Counted from the stretch's first letter, positions 9,177 to 18,728 are shown. The stretch: DNA of 64,000 bases from Sphingobacteriales bacterium 50-39 (GCA_001898505.1 MKTZ01000012.1:186927-250926), one strand, 5' to 3'. Notes: generated by a model from the sequence alone, not told the origin. Numbers and translations: made by a program.

Positions 9177-10323
9177 GAACATTCTTATATTGTCTCCCCA
9201 GAATTGGGGCCGGATGTTCGTTTCCAAACATCACTATGCCATCGAGCTGGCCCGGCTGGGCAATAAAGTATTCTTTCTCGACCCCCCCGAGCAGGGAGCA
9301 TCCGACCTTGGGTCAAGCATCGAGATAAAGCCTCTTCCGGATGTGGAGAACCTGTTCCTGATCAGGCATAAACTTTGGTTCCCCTATGTATTGAAATTCC
9401 ATGCGATGCCTGTTTTTCACCTGGGTATGGGCTGGCATCTCAAAAAACTGCTTAGGGCAATAGGCGAGCCCATCGATATCATATGGTCTTTCGACCTCGG
9501 CAACCTATACCCTTTCAAATTCTTCGGGGATGTGGGATGCAGGGTCTTTCACCCCGTGGACGAGCCGTTGATCCCTCAGGCGATAGAATCTGCCAGGGGC
9601 GCCGATGTCATTTTCTCCGTCACGACCGAGATCCTGGAAAAATATAAAAAATTCGGCATTCCCAGCCATTTTATCAATCATGGTGTTTCCGAAAATTTCC
9701 TGGTGCAGGCGCCGTTCGATGGCGCCGGTGGAGGTGAGGTGCGGATAGGGTTTTCCGGCAATCTTTTGCGCAGCGATCTCGACCGTGACACCTTCCTGCA
9801 GATAGTCCGGGAAAATCCCGACATCCGATTCGAGTGCTGGGGCAGCTATAAGGACGGACATTCCAATATTGGCGGATCGGCGGATAGCGAGACCCAAAAG
9901 TTCATGGAAAATTTACTTGCTTTTCACAATGTTACGCTTCATGGTCCCGTTCCTTCTGAAAAGCTGGCCCTGGAGATCCGCCGGATGGATGGATTCCTGA
10001 TCTGCTATGACATTCAAAAAGACCAAAGCAAAGGGACCAATTATCATAAAGTGATGGAATATATCAGCACCGGGAAGGTAATCATTTCGAATAATGTAAC
10101 TACTTACAGACAGCAGCCTGATCTTGTGCAGATGGTGGAGAGCAGGGAGGATAATCATCAGCTGCCTGCATTATTCAGGAAAGTGACCGGTGATCTGGCT
10201 TATCATAACTCGCCTGATCTTCAAGCCAGGCGGATCGCGTTTGCCAGGGATAATTCTTATGGGCGACAGCTGGAAAGGATCGAGGCTATCCTGGGTAAAA
10301 TAAACTCTAATAAACGCAGTTAA
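9157..10323 (+). CDS. GT-B glycosyltransferase (TuaH-like)
   Basis: 388 residues. The N-terminus (ILILSPQNWGRMFVSKHHYAIELARLGNKVFFLDPP) resembles TuaH-type glycosyltransferases, and the C-terminal half has donor-domain features including YISTGKVIISNN. It is soluble and presumably acts at the inner face of the membrane. It starts inside the end of the aminotransferase gene, which suggests coupled translation. Linkage and sugar are unknown. Confidence 0.65.
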   Translation: MPVLQRKNILILSPQNWGRMFVSKHHYAIELARLGNKVFFLDPPEQGASDLGSSIEIKPLPDVENLFLIRHKLWFPYVLKFHAMPVFHLGMGWHLKKLLRAIGEPIDIIWSFDLGNLYPFKFFGDVGCRVFHPVDEPLIPQAIESARGADVIFSVTTEILEKYKKFGIPSHFINHGVSENFLVQAPFDGAGGGEVRIGFSGNLLRSDLDRDTFLQIVRENPDIRFECWGSYKDGHSNIGGSADSETQKFMENLLAFHNVTLHGPVPSEKLALEIRRMDGFLICYDIQKDQSKGTNYHKVMEYISTGKVIISNNVTTYRQQPDLVQMVESREDNHQLPALFRKVTGDLAYHNSPDLQARRIAFARDNSYGRQLERIEAILGKINSNKRS

Positions 10324-10335
10324 ATTTTCAATAGA

Positions 10336-12360
10336 ATGGCATTGCTCAAAAACCGCTGGACATTGAATTTTGATCTTCCCGGGGTCCTGTTTTGGTGCTT
10401 TATCTCGCTGATCTTTCCATTGGCATATGGAACCCTTGGACCGGCTTCGCTGGTCAAGACAGGTCTTTTCCTGGTTTGTTCTGTCTGTGCGGGTGAGGTA
10501 GTATTAGGAAGTCTGCCATTCATGGGGCGGATCCCTACTCTTCTAAGGACGGGCGCTCTGATGATGATGGGAACTTATATACTTTTTTTTGTCTTTGCCC
10601 TTCTGCCTTATCCCATTCTCTTTTATGTCCTGTCCGGAGGCATGGTGGCTTTATTTGTCGTTAAAGGCAGGGTCAGCCGGACTTTTGACCCGAGGGGTCT
10701 TGCTGCGGTGATCCCCATTTGTATATTGCTCTTCTATACCACGGACCTTCGGCTGGCGTCTTCACCGACCTTCGTCGATGTTCCGGGCGATTATTTTTTT
10801 TATAATGTGCTGGTTATTTCTCTGAGCAGGAATCTCTCCATCTATAATGCTTTGTTCCACACCGGCATTCCGATGAATTATCAGAGCCTGACCTTTTTTT
10901 CGCCCGGGGCGTTGTCCTTTGCTACTGGCATTTCGCCCCATGTGGCCCTGCACGGTGTTTTTTCACCCATGATGAAAGTATTGTCCTTTTCCATGCTGGG
11001 GGCATCCATTGTACAGGTGTGCCGGTGGGTAAAGGGCGAGGAAGCTGCTCCGGCATATTCCTGGAAATATTATGCGGCCGCCTCGACCGCTCTTCTTCTT
11101 CTCGCGCCCCTTCACCCTTTGTATCTGGCGAAGCTTGATATAAAGAATACCATCTTTTTGGGTGAGGGTTATCTTCTTCCCCTTGGAGTGATGGGTTTTG
11201 CATTTGCCGTGTTCCTGTTTGGCCTGCTTAATTTCTTCTTTTTCTCGAATGAGAAAAAGAATTTTTGGGAGATCGGGTTTTTTGTCGTTGTCTTATCTTC
11301 CATTGCCGCCATTAAGACAGCGATGTTCTTCCCCCTGGTGGCTTTTTTGGGATTGTATTCCATCATCAGCTGGATAAGGGACCGCAAGGACAGGCGTATC
11401 CTGTATGTATCCCTGGGGTTGATCGGCGGGGTGCTGATCATGCAGATCTTCTTTGGCAATGCCGGGGGGATGATCAGGAACAGCCTTACCATGCATGAAG
11501 GGTATTTTACTACCCTGTTCAGCCGGGCGATTGAGAAATTCCATCGGGTTCCCACCGTGCTCAATCTATTCCTGTTCTTTTCCTTTACGTTCATTTTGTG
11601 GATGGGATTGAAAACGGTACTGTTTTCGGGCGTGCTGTTCAGCAGGCAAGGCTATCTCTCCGGTGTCTGGCCGATGATCGTTGCGGCTTTAGGTGCTGCC
11701 TTGATATCCTTGTTGCCGGGATTCTTTATAAAAATATCCATGGTGGATGAAAAGGGTGTTCTGCTGCAAGACGGCACCTTTGATATGGGACAATTTTCCA
11801 GGGCGGGGTTATTTATTTGTACAACTGTTGCTGTAGTGTGTCTCTTTTTGCTGTGGGGGATGCAAACCGGGATCAAAAGGCGGTTGTTGCAGGCGGTGGT
11901 GTTTGTTTGGTTTGGTGTTGCCCTGCTATCATTTTTTATGCTTTTGCGGGAGGCGCCCGGTCAGTCCTATGCCGATGGTAAATGGGAGTCGGAGGTCGAG
12001 GCGGATTTCCAGCGTGATCAACCGAAGCTGATGGGTATGATCTCCAATTTTTATTATTCCGGTCAGTCGCTAATGACAAAGGGGGTATATCCCTGGTGGA
12101 CTTGTAGTAAAAGGGGGGCTGACCTGGGGTATGTCTGTACGCTAAGATCGAACTACAGGAATGTCTTGCTGGAGAACCTGCTTAGCGATACTGTCGGGAA
12201 AAAAGAGAAACTGGGTATTGTCCGGCAAATGCAAAAGGAAGGGGTAGATGCATTGGTCGCCACCCCTGTCAATAAAGAGAAATTCAACAAGCTGGAGGCG
12301 GATTCCATTCTTTATCAGCCGAAGAATTCGAAATGGATATATAAGATTAGTTCATTCTAA
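10336..12360 (+). CDS. large polytopic membrane protein of unknown function, possible GT-C enzyme
   Basis: 674 residues with about a dozen or more hydrophobic segments spread from residue 15 to about 540, then a soluble C-terminal tail of roughly 130 residues. The pattern of many membrane spans plus a soluble tail ending in a short beta-rich stretch is common in GT-C glycosyltransferases and membrane proteins of glycan loci. I could not recognise a family motif. It is not an obvious Wzx flippase. Position between two glycosyltransferases suggests a role in glycan assembly using lipid-linked sugar at the periplasmic face, which is inference. A separate polymerase-like protein is at 18729-20162. 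Confidence 0.55.
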   Translation: MALLKNRWTLNFDLPGVLFWCFISLIFPLAYGTLGPASLVKTGLFLVCSVCAGEVVLGSLPFMGRIPTLLRTGALMMMGTYILFFVFALLPYPILFYVLSGGMVALFVVKGRVSRTFDPRGLAAVIPICILLFYTTDLRLASSPTFVDVPGDYFFYNVLVISLSRNLSIYNALFHTGIPMNYQSLTFFSPGALSFATGISPHVALHGVFSPMMKVLSFSMLGASIVQVCRWVKGEEAAPAYSWKYYAAASTALLLLAPLHPLYLAKLDIKNTIFLGEGYLLPLGVMGFAFAVFLFGLLNFFFFSNEKKNFWEIGFFVVVLSSIAAIKTAMFFPLVAFLGLYSIISWIRDRKDRRILYVSLGLIGGVLIMQIFFGNAGGMIRNSLTMHEGYFTTLFSRAIEKFHRVPTVLNLFLFFSFTFILWMGLKTVLFSGVLFSRQGYLSGVWPMIVAALGAALISLLPGFFIKISMVDEKGVLLQDGTFDMGQFSRAGLFICTTVAVVCLFLLWGMQTGIKRRLLQAVVFVWFGVALLSFFMLLREAPGQSYADGKWESEVEADFQRDQPKLMGMISNFYYSGQSLMTKGVYPWWTCSKRGADLGYVCTLRSNYRNVLLENLLSDTVGKKEKLGIVRQMQKEGVDALVATPVNKEKFNKLEADSILYQPKNSKWIYKISSF

Positions 12361-12383
12361 GATAAAAACATATACCTCTTTTT

Positions 12384-13310
12384 ATGTTAATTTCTGTGGT
12401 TTCACCTGTTTATGGATGCAAAGGTTGTCTGGATGAATTGCATGCACGATTGGTTCAAACGTTAGAAAGTCTGACTGACAGTTTTGAGATCATCCTTGTA
12501 AATGATGCCAGTCCGGATGCACCCTGGGAGTTGATCAAAGATCTGGCTCAGCGCGACAAGAGGGTTAAGGGTATTAATTTGTCCCGAAATTTCGGACAAC
12601 ACTATGCTTTGAGAGCGGGACTTGATCATTCCAAAGGCGACTGGGTTATTGTTATGGATTGTGATCTCCAATGTGATCCAGCGGAAATCATTAAATTATA
12701 TGAAAAGGCTAAAGAAGGGTATGATGTGGTCTTTACCAAATTGAAGCAAAAAAGGGAACCTTATTTTAAGGCGCTGACTTCCGAGATGTTCTACAATGTC
12801 TATAATTATCTAACAGGCATGAAGATCGAGAAGTCGCTTTCTTCCATGAATATTGCCAACAGAAGGGTGGTTGAGGTGATCCGGTCGATGAAGGAACATC
12901 ACCAGGTGCATTTCCTATTTCTAAAATGGGCAGGCTTCCGATCGGCCATCGTCGAGATCGATCATAATAAGCGTTTTGCGGGCAAGAGTTCTTATGACTT
13001 CAAAAAGCGGATCAGACTGGCCGTAAATACTTTTCTTACCTTTTCAGATAAGCCGTTGCGTCTTGCCATCCGGCTGGGGTTTTATCTGTCCTGCGTTTCA
13101 GCAGTATTCATGGCGTATAAAATCATCGAATCTTTATTGCATGGCCATCAGGTCCTGGGCTGGGCAAGCTTGATAGCCTCAATCTTTTTTTCCACTGGCC
13201 TGATCATTTCGGTATTAGGGGTGGTTGGTCTGTATGTGGGAAAAATTTTCGAAGAAGTAAAGGACAGACCCTTGTATGTTGCAAAGGATCTTTTGAATAT
13301 CAATGAATAA
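12384..13310 (+). CDS. family 2 glycosyltransferase with two C-terminal membrane helices (DPM1/ArnC/GtrB-like)
   Basis: 308 residues. The N-terminal GT-A domain has ILVNDASPD and VMDCDLQCDP, the latter holding the metal/UDP-binding acidic residues. Two hydrophobic segments near residues 230-250 and 262-285 match the membrane anchor of polyprenyl-phosphate glycosyltransferases. Family members load a sugar onto undecaprenyl phosphate, or transfer amino-sugar phosphates. The stop overlaps the next start by one base. DNA from about here to 16.4 kb looks more A/T-rich than the flanks. Confidence 0.78.
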   Translation: MLISVVSPVYGCKGCLDELHARLVQTLESLTDSFEIILVNDASPDAPWELIKDLAQRDKRVKGINLSRNFGQHYALRAGLDHSKGDWVIVMDCDLQCDPAEIIKLYEKAKEGYDVVFTKLKQKREPYFKALTSEMFYNVYNYLTGMKIEKSLSSMNIANRRVVEVIRSMKEHHQVHFLFLKWAGFRSAIVEIDHNKRFAGKSSYDFKKRIRLAVNTFLTFSDKPLRLAIRLGFYLSCVSAVFMAYKIIESLLHGHQVLGWASLIASIFFSTGLIISVLGVVGLYVGKIFEEVKDRPLYVAKDLLNINE

Positions 13311-14179
13311 TGGAGAGCGTTACCCCTATAAGGAACCTGGTAGTTGGTGCTAACAGCATATTAGCCAGACAACTTATCGACCTGTTGTTATCAAAAGATC
13401 AGTTGGTTATCGGAGTTTATCATCAGCACCGAAGTAATCTTGTTGAAGGCATCGATTATTACGGGAGCGACCAATTAGACGAGATAAAGGAAGTATTTGA
13501 CAAGGTCTTTATTATAAGCGCTTTTATACCTGATCGGACACATGCAAAAGGAACAGCGCTCTCCCGGTCCCTTTTTGATGTCAACGTAGCATTGATAAAT
13601 TCAATTTGCGAAAAATTTCCCGAGGCCAGGATCATTTATACTTCGTCGGTTTCTGTTTATGGCGCCGATGGAGGCGTCAAAGACGAACGCAGCGATTGTA
13701 ATCCGGCTACTGAATACGGAATATCCAAACTTTGGGGGGAAAAGCTCGTCAGTGATCATGACCGTTATGCCATAGTAAGGATCTCTTCTATGTATGGCAT
13801 AGGAATGAAAGAAACCACCTTTATTCCCTTTGCTATCAATAGCGCTTTGAAGAAGAATGCAATAGACCTTTTGGGAGATGGTAGCAGGGCTCAGAATTAT
13901 ATCCAGGTGAGGGATGTTGCCAAATGTTTGTATCTGGCTTCCGAAACCAAAGAAAATGAGGTTTCCCTTGCTACAGCGATGGGATCTGTCACTAACCTCC
14001 AACTTGCCTCAATTATACGGGGGATCACGGGTTGCTCGATCAATTTTAAAGGAGAGGACGCAACCCCGTCTTCATATTATAATAATGAAAGGACAAGGTC
14101 TTTCACCGGGTTTTTGCCGGATATCGAATTAGCCACCGGTATTAAAGAATTAATAGAATGGAAAAGAAAAATGTTTTAG
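13310..14179 (+). CDS. NAD(P)-dependent SDR epimerase/dehydratase
   Basis: 289 residues. It is an extended short-chain dehydrogenase: a nucleotide-binding N-terminus (VVGANSILARQLID) that departs from the usual GxxGxxG, a serine in IYTSSVSVYG, and the catalytic YGISK (YxxxK). Enzymes of this kind epimerise, dehydrate or reduce nucleotide sugars. The following genes (ATP-grasp, HAD-like, NeuD/PglD-like, WecE-like) suggest it belongs to a 4-amino-6-deoxy sugar branch, perhaps as a 4-reductase or epimerase, but the substrate is not evident. It overlaps the next gene by 22 bases. Confidence 0.78.
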   Translation: MESVTPIRNLVVGANSILARQLIDLLLSKDQLVIGVYHQHRSNLVEGIDYYGSDQLDEIKEVFDKVFIISAFIPDRTHAKGTALSRSLFDVNVALINSICEKFPEARIIYTSSVSVYGADGGVKDERSDCNPATEYGISKLWGEKLVSDHDRYAIVRISSMYGIGMKETTFIPFAINSALKKNAIDLLGDGSRAQNYIQVRDVAKCLYLASETKENEVSLATAMGSVTNLQLASIIRGITGCSINFKGEDATPSSYYNNERTRSFTGFLPDIELATGIKELIEWKRKMF

Positions 14180-15138
14180 TCACGGGGATAGGTGGTAATG
14201 TTGGACAAGGTATTGTTCGTAATGTTCGCAAGACAGGGTTCGAAGTACGTGTTGTTGGAACGAACATAAGTAATTTTTCGGCTGGCAACCATCTCTGTGA
14301 CGGCTTTTATAAGGTTCCTTATGCGTATGAAAGCAATTTTATTGCTGAGATGAAGGAGATCGTAGCCAAAGAACGGATCCACCTGATCATTCCTTCTACG
14401 GATTATGAGGTTTATTATTTGTCGGCTCATCGGGATGAGCTAGGTTGTGAAGTGGCGGCATCTATATCTACTGTTGCAGAAGCCTATCTTGATAAATACC
14501 TGACTGCAAAGCTGCATAGTCAATTCGATGTTCCCTTTGCTGCCACGTTTCTGCCATCGGCGTATGATCACCGATTCAAAGAGTTTATTGTAAAGCCCCG
14601 GAAAGGGAGGGGATCGAGGGGCCTTTTTTTCAACCCTACGGATTTGTCAAAATTTTCGGACGAGGAATACATTGTTCAGGAACTCTATAAGGGAGAGGAG
14701 GTGACGACGGCATTCTATGTCGACGCTGGCAACCACCTGCACGGTCATATAACCATGTCAAGGTCCCTGGAGAACGGAACCACGACCTATTGCGCGGTGA
14801 CACGTACATATGATGCTCAATTTCAGGAACTGCTGACTAATCTTGTTGCTCATATACCCATTAAAGGCGCGGCTAATATTCAATCGATGATTACCGACAA
14901 AGGAGAAATAGTCCCTTTTGAAGTAAATTGCCGGATATCCGGGACCAACTCTATCCGATCAAATTTTGGGTTTGAGGACGTAAGATATACACTCGAAGAG
15001 CTGCTTTATGGCCAAAAGCCTACCCCCGTACAAATCACCGACGGCGTTGCCGTGAGGATACTGATGGATGTTATTTATCCCGGACAAACAGGTTCGGAGG
15101 GGCTTGCGGACAATCAAATCCCATTTTTCATTTATTAA
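14158..15138 (+). CDS. ATP-grasp ligase (CarB/PylC-like fold)
   Basis: 326 residues. The N-terminus LVTGIGGNVGQGIVRNVRK is a pre-ATP-grasp Rossmann-like domain. The centre and C-terminus carry ATP-grasp features (FIVKPRKGRGSRG for nucleotide binding, VQELYKGEE, and FEVNCRISGTNS for metal binding). ATP-grasp enzymes activate a carboxylate as acyl phosphate and join it to an amine. Inside glycan loci they are candidates for attaching an amino acid or other acid to an amino sugar. The WecE-like aminotransferase two genes on would supply such an amine. This is inference, as no substrate is known. Confidence 0.72.
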   Translation: MEKKNVLVTGIGGNVGQGIVRNVRKTGFEVRVVGTNISNFSAGNHLCDGFYKVPYAYESNFIAEMKEIVAKERIHLIIPSTDYEVYYLSAHRDELGCEVAASISTVAEAYLDKYLTAKLHSQFDVPFAATFLPSAYDHRFKEFIVKPRKGRGSRGLFFNPTDLSKFSDEEYIVQELYKGEEVTTAFYVDAGNHLHGHITMSRSLENGTTTYCAVTRTYDAQFQELLTNLVAHIPIKGAANIQSMITDKGEIVPFEVNCRISGTNSIRSNFGFEDVRYTLEELLYGQKPTPVQITDGVAVRILMDVIYPGQTGSEGLADNQIPFFIY

Positions 15139-15797
15139 TGATGAGCTTGAAAATTAAGTATGTACTTTTCGATGCGGCCAATACGCTGATCTGGAAACCC
15201 GAACTTTTTCCCCGGTATATAGCCGCTCTTGAGAAGAATGGTATTTCGGTAGACCCTCGTGACCTTAGAAGGAATCACAAACTGCTTAGCGAAGCCTTGA
15301 AATTCCCAGACAGGACTTCAGCGGCTTTTTATGCTGATTTCAATTCGGAAGTATTGCTTTCATTAGGGATCCTTCCACGGGAGAAATTGTTAAGGGACAT
15401 ATTCGATGCTTGTACTTATCTTGAATGGAATAAGTATGAGGACGCCGTGTTCCTGGACCGGCTGGACCTTCCGATGGGGATATTGTCCAACTTCAATAAG
15501 TCATTGCAGGCGCATATAAAAGGCTTGTTCGGCGACCGATTCAGGAACATCATAGTTTCTGAAGAAGTGGGAGTTGCCAAGCCTGCTGTGGAATTTTATA
15601 GGGGGGCTATCCAGACGATCGGAGTGGATCCCGGCGAGATATTGTACATCGGTGATTCGCTTAAGCTGGACATGATCCCTGCCACGGCATGTGGTCTGCA
15701 GGCCTGGCTGATAGACAGGGATGGGTGGTTCCGGGCTATTGATAGAAGGATCAGCTCTTTTTCGGAAATAGCGACTATTTGTAATAAGGAACTATGA
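15138..15797 (+). CDS. HAD-superfamily protein with non-phosphatase motif I (DxA)
   Basis: 219 residues. The HAD motifs are FDAANTL (I, nucleophile Asp12), GILSNFN (II), VAKPAVEFY with the lysine (III), and IGDSLKLD (IV). Most HAD phosphatases have DxD in motif I, the second aspartate being the acid/base. Here that residue is alanine (Ala14), as in haloacid dehalogenases (DxYGT) and phosphonatase-type members. So simple phosphatase activity is doubtful. Start could be the first ATG (15138, overlapping the previous stop) or the next at 15141. It overlaps the acyltransferase gene by 4 bases, which ties it to the ATP-grasp/WecE module. Confidence 0.78.
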   Translation: MMSLKIKYVLFDAANTLIWKPELFPRYIAALEKNGISVDPRDLRRNHKLLSEALKFPDRTSAAFYADFNSEVLLSLGILPREKLLRDIFDACTYLEWNKYEDAVFLDRLDLPMGILSNFNKSLQAHIKGLFGDRFRNIIVSEEVGVAKPAVEFYRGAIQTIGVDPGEILYIGDSLKLDMIPATACGLQAWLIDRDGWFRAIDRRISSFSEIATICNKEL

Positions 15798-16423
15798 AAA
15801 AACTTGCAATTATAGGTTCCGGCGATCTGGGCATGCTTATCGCCTTTCATGCCAGACAGCGAGGGTACTCGATTGCCGGCTTTTTTAACGATTTTATGCC
15901 TGCCGGTGCGATGGTGGATGGTTCCCTTATCCTGGGTGGTGTTGATCATGTCCAGGGCTCTTTTGAGGAAGGAGGGTTTGATGAGTTGATGATCGGGGTA
16001 GGCTACAAGCATTTTGAAGCGAGGAAAAACCTTTTCCTTCGATTTGAGGGGAAAGTGCCTTTAGGTACAGTCATACACAAGGATGTTTCAATAGCAAGCT
16101 CCTGTATCATAGGAAAAGGGAGTTTTATCCTTCCCGGATGTGTCCTTGACAATAATGTGCGCATAGGCGACAATGTATTGATCAATGTTGGTTCTACGAT
16201 CGCACATGACACGACTATCGGAAATCATAGTTTTCTCTCTCCGAGAGTGGCGATCGCAGGGTTTGTTCATATTGGAGAATGTTGTAATATTGGAATAAAT
16301 ACTACCATTATTGATAATATAACTATTGGTAATGACGTTCAAACCGGAGGCGGAACAGTGGTTATCAAGGATTTGCCCGAAAAGGGAGTATATGTGGGTA
16401 ATCCAGCCAGGCGCATCCGATAA
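15794..16423 (+). CDS. NeuD/PglD-family sugar acyltransferase
   Basis: 209 residues. It has an N-terminal Rossmann-like subdomain (LAIIGSGDLGMLIAFHA) and a C-terminal left-handed beta-helix of hexapeptide repeats, ending GVYVGNPARRIR. This two-part layout is that of the NeuD/PglD family. PglD acetylates the 4-amino group of UDP-4-amino sugars, and NeuD O-acetylates sialic acid. The histidine in TIAHDTTIGNHSF is a likely catalytic base. Directly upstream of a WecE-like aminotransferase, N-acylation of a 4-amino-4,6-dideoxy sugar is the best guess. Confidence 0.82.
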   Translation: MKKLAIIGSGDLGMLIAFHARQRGYSIAGFFNDFMPAGAMVDGSLILGGVDHVQGSFEEGGFDELMIGVGYKHFEARKNLFLRFEGKVPLGTVIHKDVSIASSCIIGKGSFILPGCVLDNNVRIGDNVLINVGSTIAHDTTIGNHSFLSPRVAIAGFVHIGECCNIGINTTIIDNITIGNDVQTGGGTVVIKDLPEKGVYVGNPARRIR

Positions 16424-16453
16424 AAGCATCCAATCAATTTTTGAAAACCAATC

Positions 16454-17608
16454 ATGAATATAATACCTTTTAATAAGCCCTATCTGACTGGTAAGGAAAC
16501 GGTGTATATCCAGGAAGCCGTATCTGCGGGAAAGATCTCGGGAGATGGAGTATTCACGGCGAAATGCCACCAGTTTTTTCAGAACCGGTATGGCTTTAAG
16601 AAGGTTCTTTTGACGACTTCCTGTACCGATGCGCTGGAAATGGCTGCCATTCTTATCAATATCCAGCCGGGAGACGAGGTGATCATCCCTTCCTATACTT
16701 TTGTTTCTACGGTGAATGCGTTTGTGTTGAGAGGCGCTAAGATCGTCTTTGCGGACAGCTATGCTTGGCATCCCAATATCGATGCGACAAAGATCGAGGC
16801 ATTGATCACGCCCAGGACAAAGGCCATTGTGCCGGTGCATTACGCGGGAGCGGCCTGTGATATGGACCTGATCATGGCCATTGCCGGGAAGCATGGGTTA
16901 TTTGTCGTGGAAGATGCGGCGCAGGCCATCGACAGTTACTATACGGGTGCGGATGGCGTCCGGAGGCCGCTGGGCAGCATCGGACATCTGGCGGCATTTT
17001 CATTTCATGAGACCAAGAATATCATTTCCGGGGAAGGGGGCATGCTGGTCATCAACGATGAACGTTTTATCGAAAGGGCGGAGATCATCCGGGAAAAGGG
17101 TACCAACAGATCGCAATTCTTTAGAGGGGAGGTTGATAAATATGGCTGGGTAGATATAGGTTCTTCTTTTCTGCCGTCCGACATTATTGCGGCATTTTTA
17201 TATGCACAGCTTGAAAATCTCGACAGGATACAAAAGAGGCGCGCTTTTCTTTGGCAGCAATACCAGAAGCACCTGGAGCCGATGAAGAGCTATTTCACGC
17301 TGCCTGTGCTGCCTGCCTATGCCACCGAGAATGCTCACATGTTCTATATCGTCTGTAATAGTTTGGAAGAAAGGACGGCTCTGATCAATAATTGCAAAAA
17401 GCAGCATATACATCCTGTCTTTCATTATTTGTCCCTGCATAAAAGTCCTTATTTCCATCACCGGCATGATGGCAGAGATCTGCCTAACTGCGACAGGTTC
17501 TCCGACTGTCTCCTGCGGCTGCCCATGTATTACGAGCTGGAAGGTGACGATCAATTGCGGATTACGAATGCACTCAGCTCCATCGGGGAACTCCAGCCTG
17601 TTCAATAA
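16454..17608 (+). CDS. wecE: dTDP-4-amino-4,6-dideoxygalactose transaminase-like (WecE/RffA family)
   Basis: 384 residues. A DegT-fold PLP enzyme with the WecE signature FSFHETKNIISGEGG (PLP lysine in ETKN), and the N-terminus IPFNKPYLTGKE with LTTSCTDALEMAA also matches WecE. WecE converts dTDP-4-keto-6-deoxyglucose and glutamate to dTDP-Fuc4N. The rml genes for dTDP-4-keto-6-deoxyglucose are not in the window. The preceding acyltransferase, ATP-grasp and SDR genes would finish or decorate the amino sugar. The gene is 30 bases after the acyltransferase and 17 before the CgeB-like transferase. Confidence 0.88.
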   Translation: MNIIPFNKPYLTGKETVYIQEAVSAGKISGDGVFTAKCHQFFQNRYGFKKVLLTTSCTDALEMAAILINIQPGDEVIIPSYTFVSTVNAFVLRGAKIVFADSYAWHPNIDATKIEALITPRTKAIVPVHYAGAACDMDLIMAIAGKHGLFVVEDAAQAIDSYYTGADGVRRPLGSIGHLAAFSFHETKNIISGEGGMLVINDERFIERAEIIREKGTNRSQFFRGEVDKYGWVDIGSSFLPSDIIAAFLYAQLENLDRIQKRRAFLWQQYQKHLEPMKSYFTLPVLPAYATENAHMFYIVCNSLEERTALINNCKKQHIHPVFHYLSLHKSPYFHHRHDGRDLPNCDRFSDCLLRLPMYYELEGDDQLRITNALSSIGELQPVQ

Positions 17609-17625
17609 CGCAACGTTGACTTAGC

Positions 17626-18693
17626 ATGAAGATACTTGTCGTCGGCTCTGATAGAATTGAGGCCCTGGAAAACCCTTATGTGCAATATCTCAGGGAATTG
17701 GGGGCTGAGGTCGCTGTTTTTCCCGCTCAAACCAGGTTCCTTGACTATTATAATAAAAGCATCCTGAATAAGCTGGCCTATCGGCTGGGGATCTCGGATG
17801 TGCTTCGGCGGATAAATCAGCAGCTAAAAGAAAGGATCGGGGTCCTGGCGCCGGACATCATATGGGTCTTCAAGGGAATGGAAGTATTTCCATCCACCCT
17901 GTCCTGGGCAAAGGGAAGAGGCATCAGGCTGGTGAATTACAATCCTGATAATCCATTTTTGTTTTCCGGCAGGGGCAGCGGCAATAAGCATGTCACCGAT
18001 AGTATTGGTCTGTTCGATCTTCATTTTACCTATAATCAACGTGTGAAGGAGGAGTTTGAGAAAAGGTTCAGCATGCCTGTCGCGGATCTTCCTTTTGGAT
18101 TTGATATTCCGGAGTCTATCTATCAACAGGCAGTGGGCGAAAAGGAAGTATTGAAGCTGTGTTTCCTGGGCAATCCGGATAAGGAAAGGGCTGCTTTTAT
18201 TACAAGAATGGCAGAGACGGGGCTTCTCATCGATGTTTACGGCAATAACTGGAAGGAGTTCCTCCGGCATGAAAATATAGGGATCTTCGGTGCTGCGTAT
18301 GGGGTCGATTTCTGGAAGGTGCTTAGAAGGTATAGGGTACAGCTGAACCTGATGCGACCGCATAACCCGGATTCCCATAACATGCGGACGTTTGAGGTCC
18401 CTGGTGTCGGGGGGATCATGCTGGCGCCTCTGACGAGGGAGCACGCGGCGTTCTTCGAAGCGGATAAAGAGGTCTTTTTCTACAGTAGCCTCACCGAAGC
18501 AGTGGATAAGGCGCGGCAACTGATCCAAATGAGCGATAAGGGGGCGGAGGAAATAAGGACCGCAGCCAGGAAAAGGTCGCTGGGGTCGGGATATAGTTAT
18601 CGTGACAGGTCTGCCCTGGTTTATGACCAGATGGTCCGATTGTTGAACTCCTCTCCGGGCAGCCCAGCGGGTAAGTTCCCGGGAATTGAATAA
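17626..18693 (+). CDS. CgeB-like GT-B glycosyltransferase
   Basis: 355 residues. Features of the CgeB/glycosyltransferase group 1_2 family are VNYNPDNPFLF near the middle and the C-terminal run FEVPGVGGIMLAPLTREHAAFFE, which forms the donor-binding edge. It is soluble with no signal peptide. Members occur in spore-coat and capsule loci and are presumed glycosyltransferases; biochemistry is limited. The gene sits between the WecE-like gene and the polymerase-like gene. Confidence 0.75.
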   Translation: MKILVVGSDRIEALENPYVQYLRELGAEVAVFPAQTRFLDYYNKSILNKLAYRLGISDVLRRINQQLKERIGVLAPDIIWVFKGMEVFPSTLSWAKGRGIRLVNYNPDNPFLFSGRGSGNKHVTDSIGLFDLHFTYNQRVKEEFEKRFSMPVADLPFGFDIPESIYQQAVGEKEVLKLCFLGNPDKERAAFITRMAETGLLIDVYGNNWKEFLRHENIGIFGAAYGVDFWKVLRRYRVQLNLMRPHNPDSHNMRTFEVPGVGGIMLAPLTREHAAFFEADKEVFFYSSLTEAVDKARQLIQMSDKGAEEIRTAARKRSLGSGYSYRDRSALVYDQMVRLLNSSPGSPAGKFPGIE

Positions 18694-18728
18694 TTTTGTC
18701 AACTGGACGGATCCATCGAATAAAGTCA

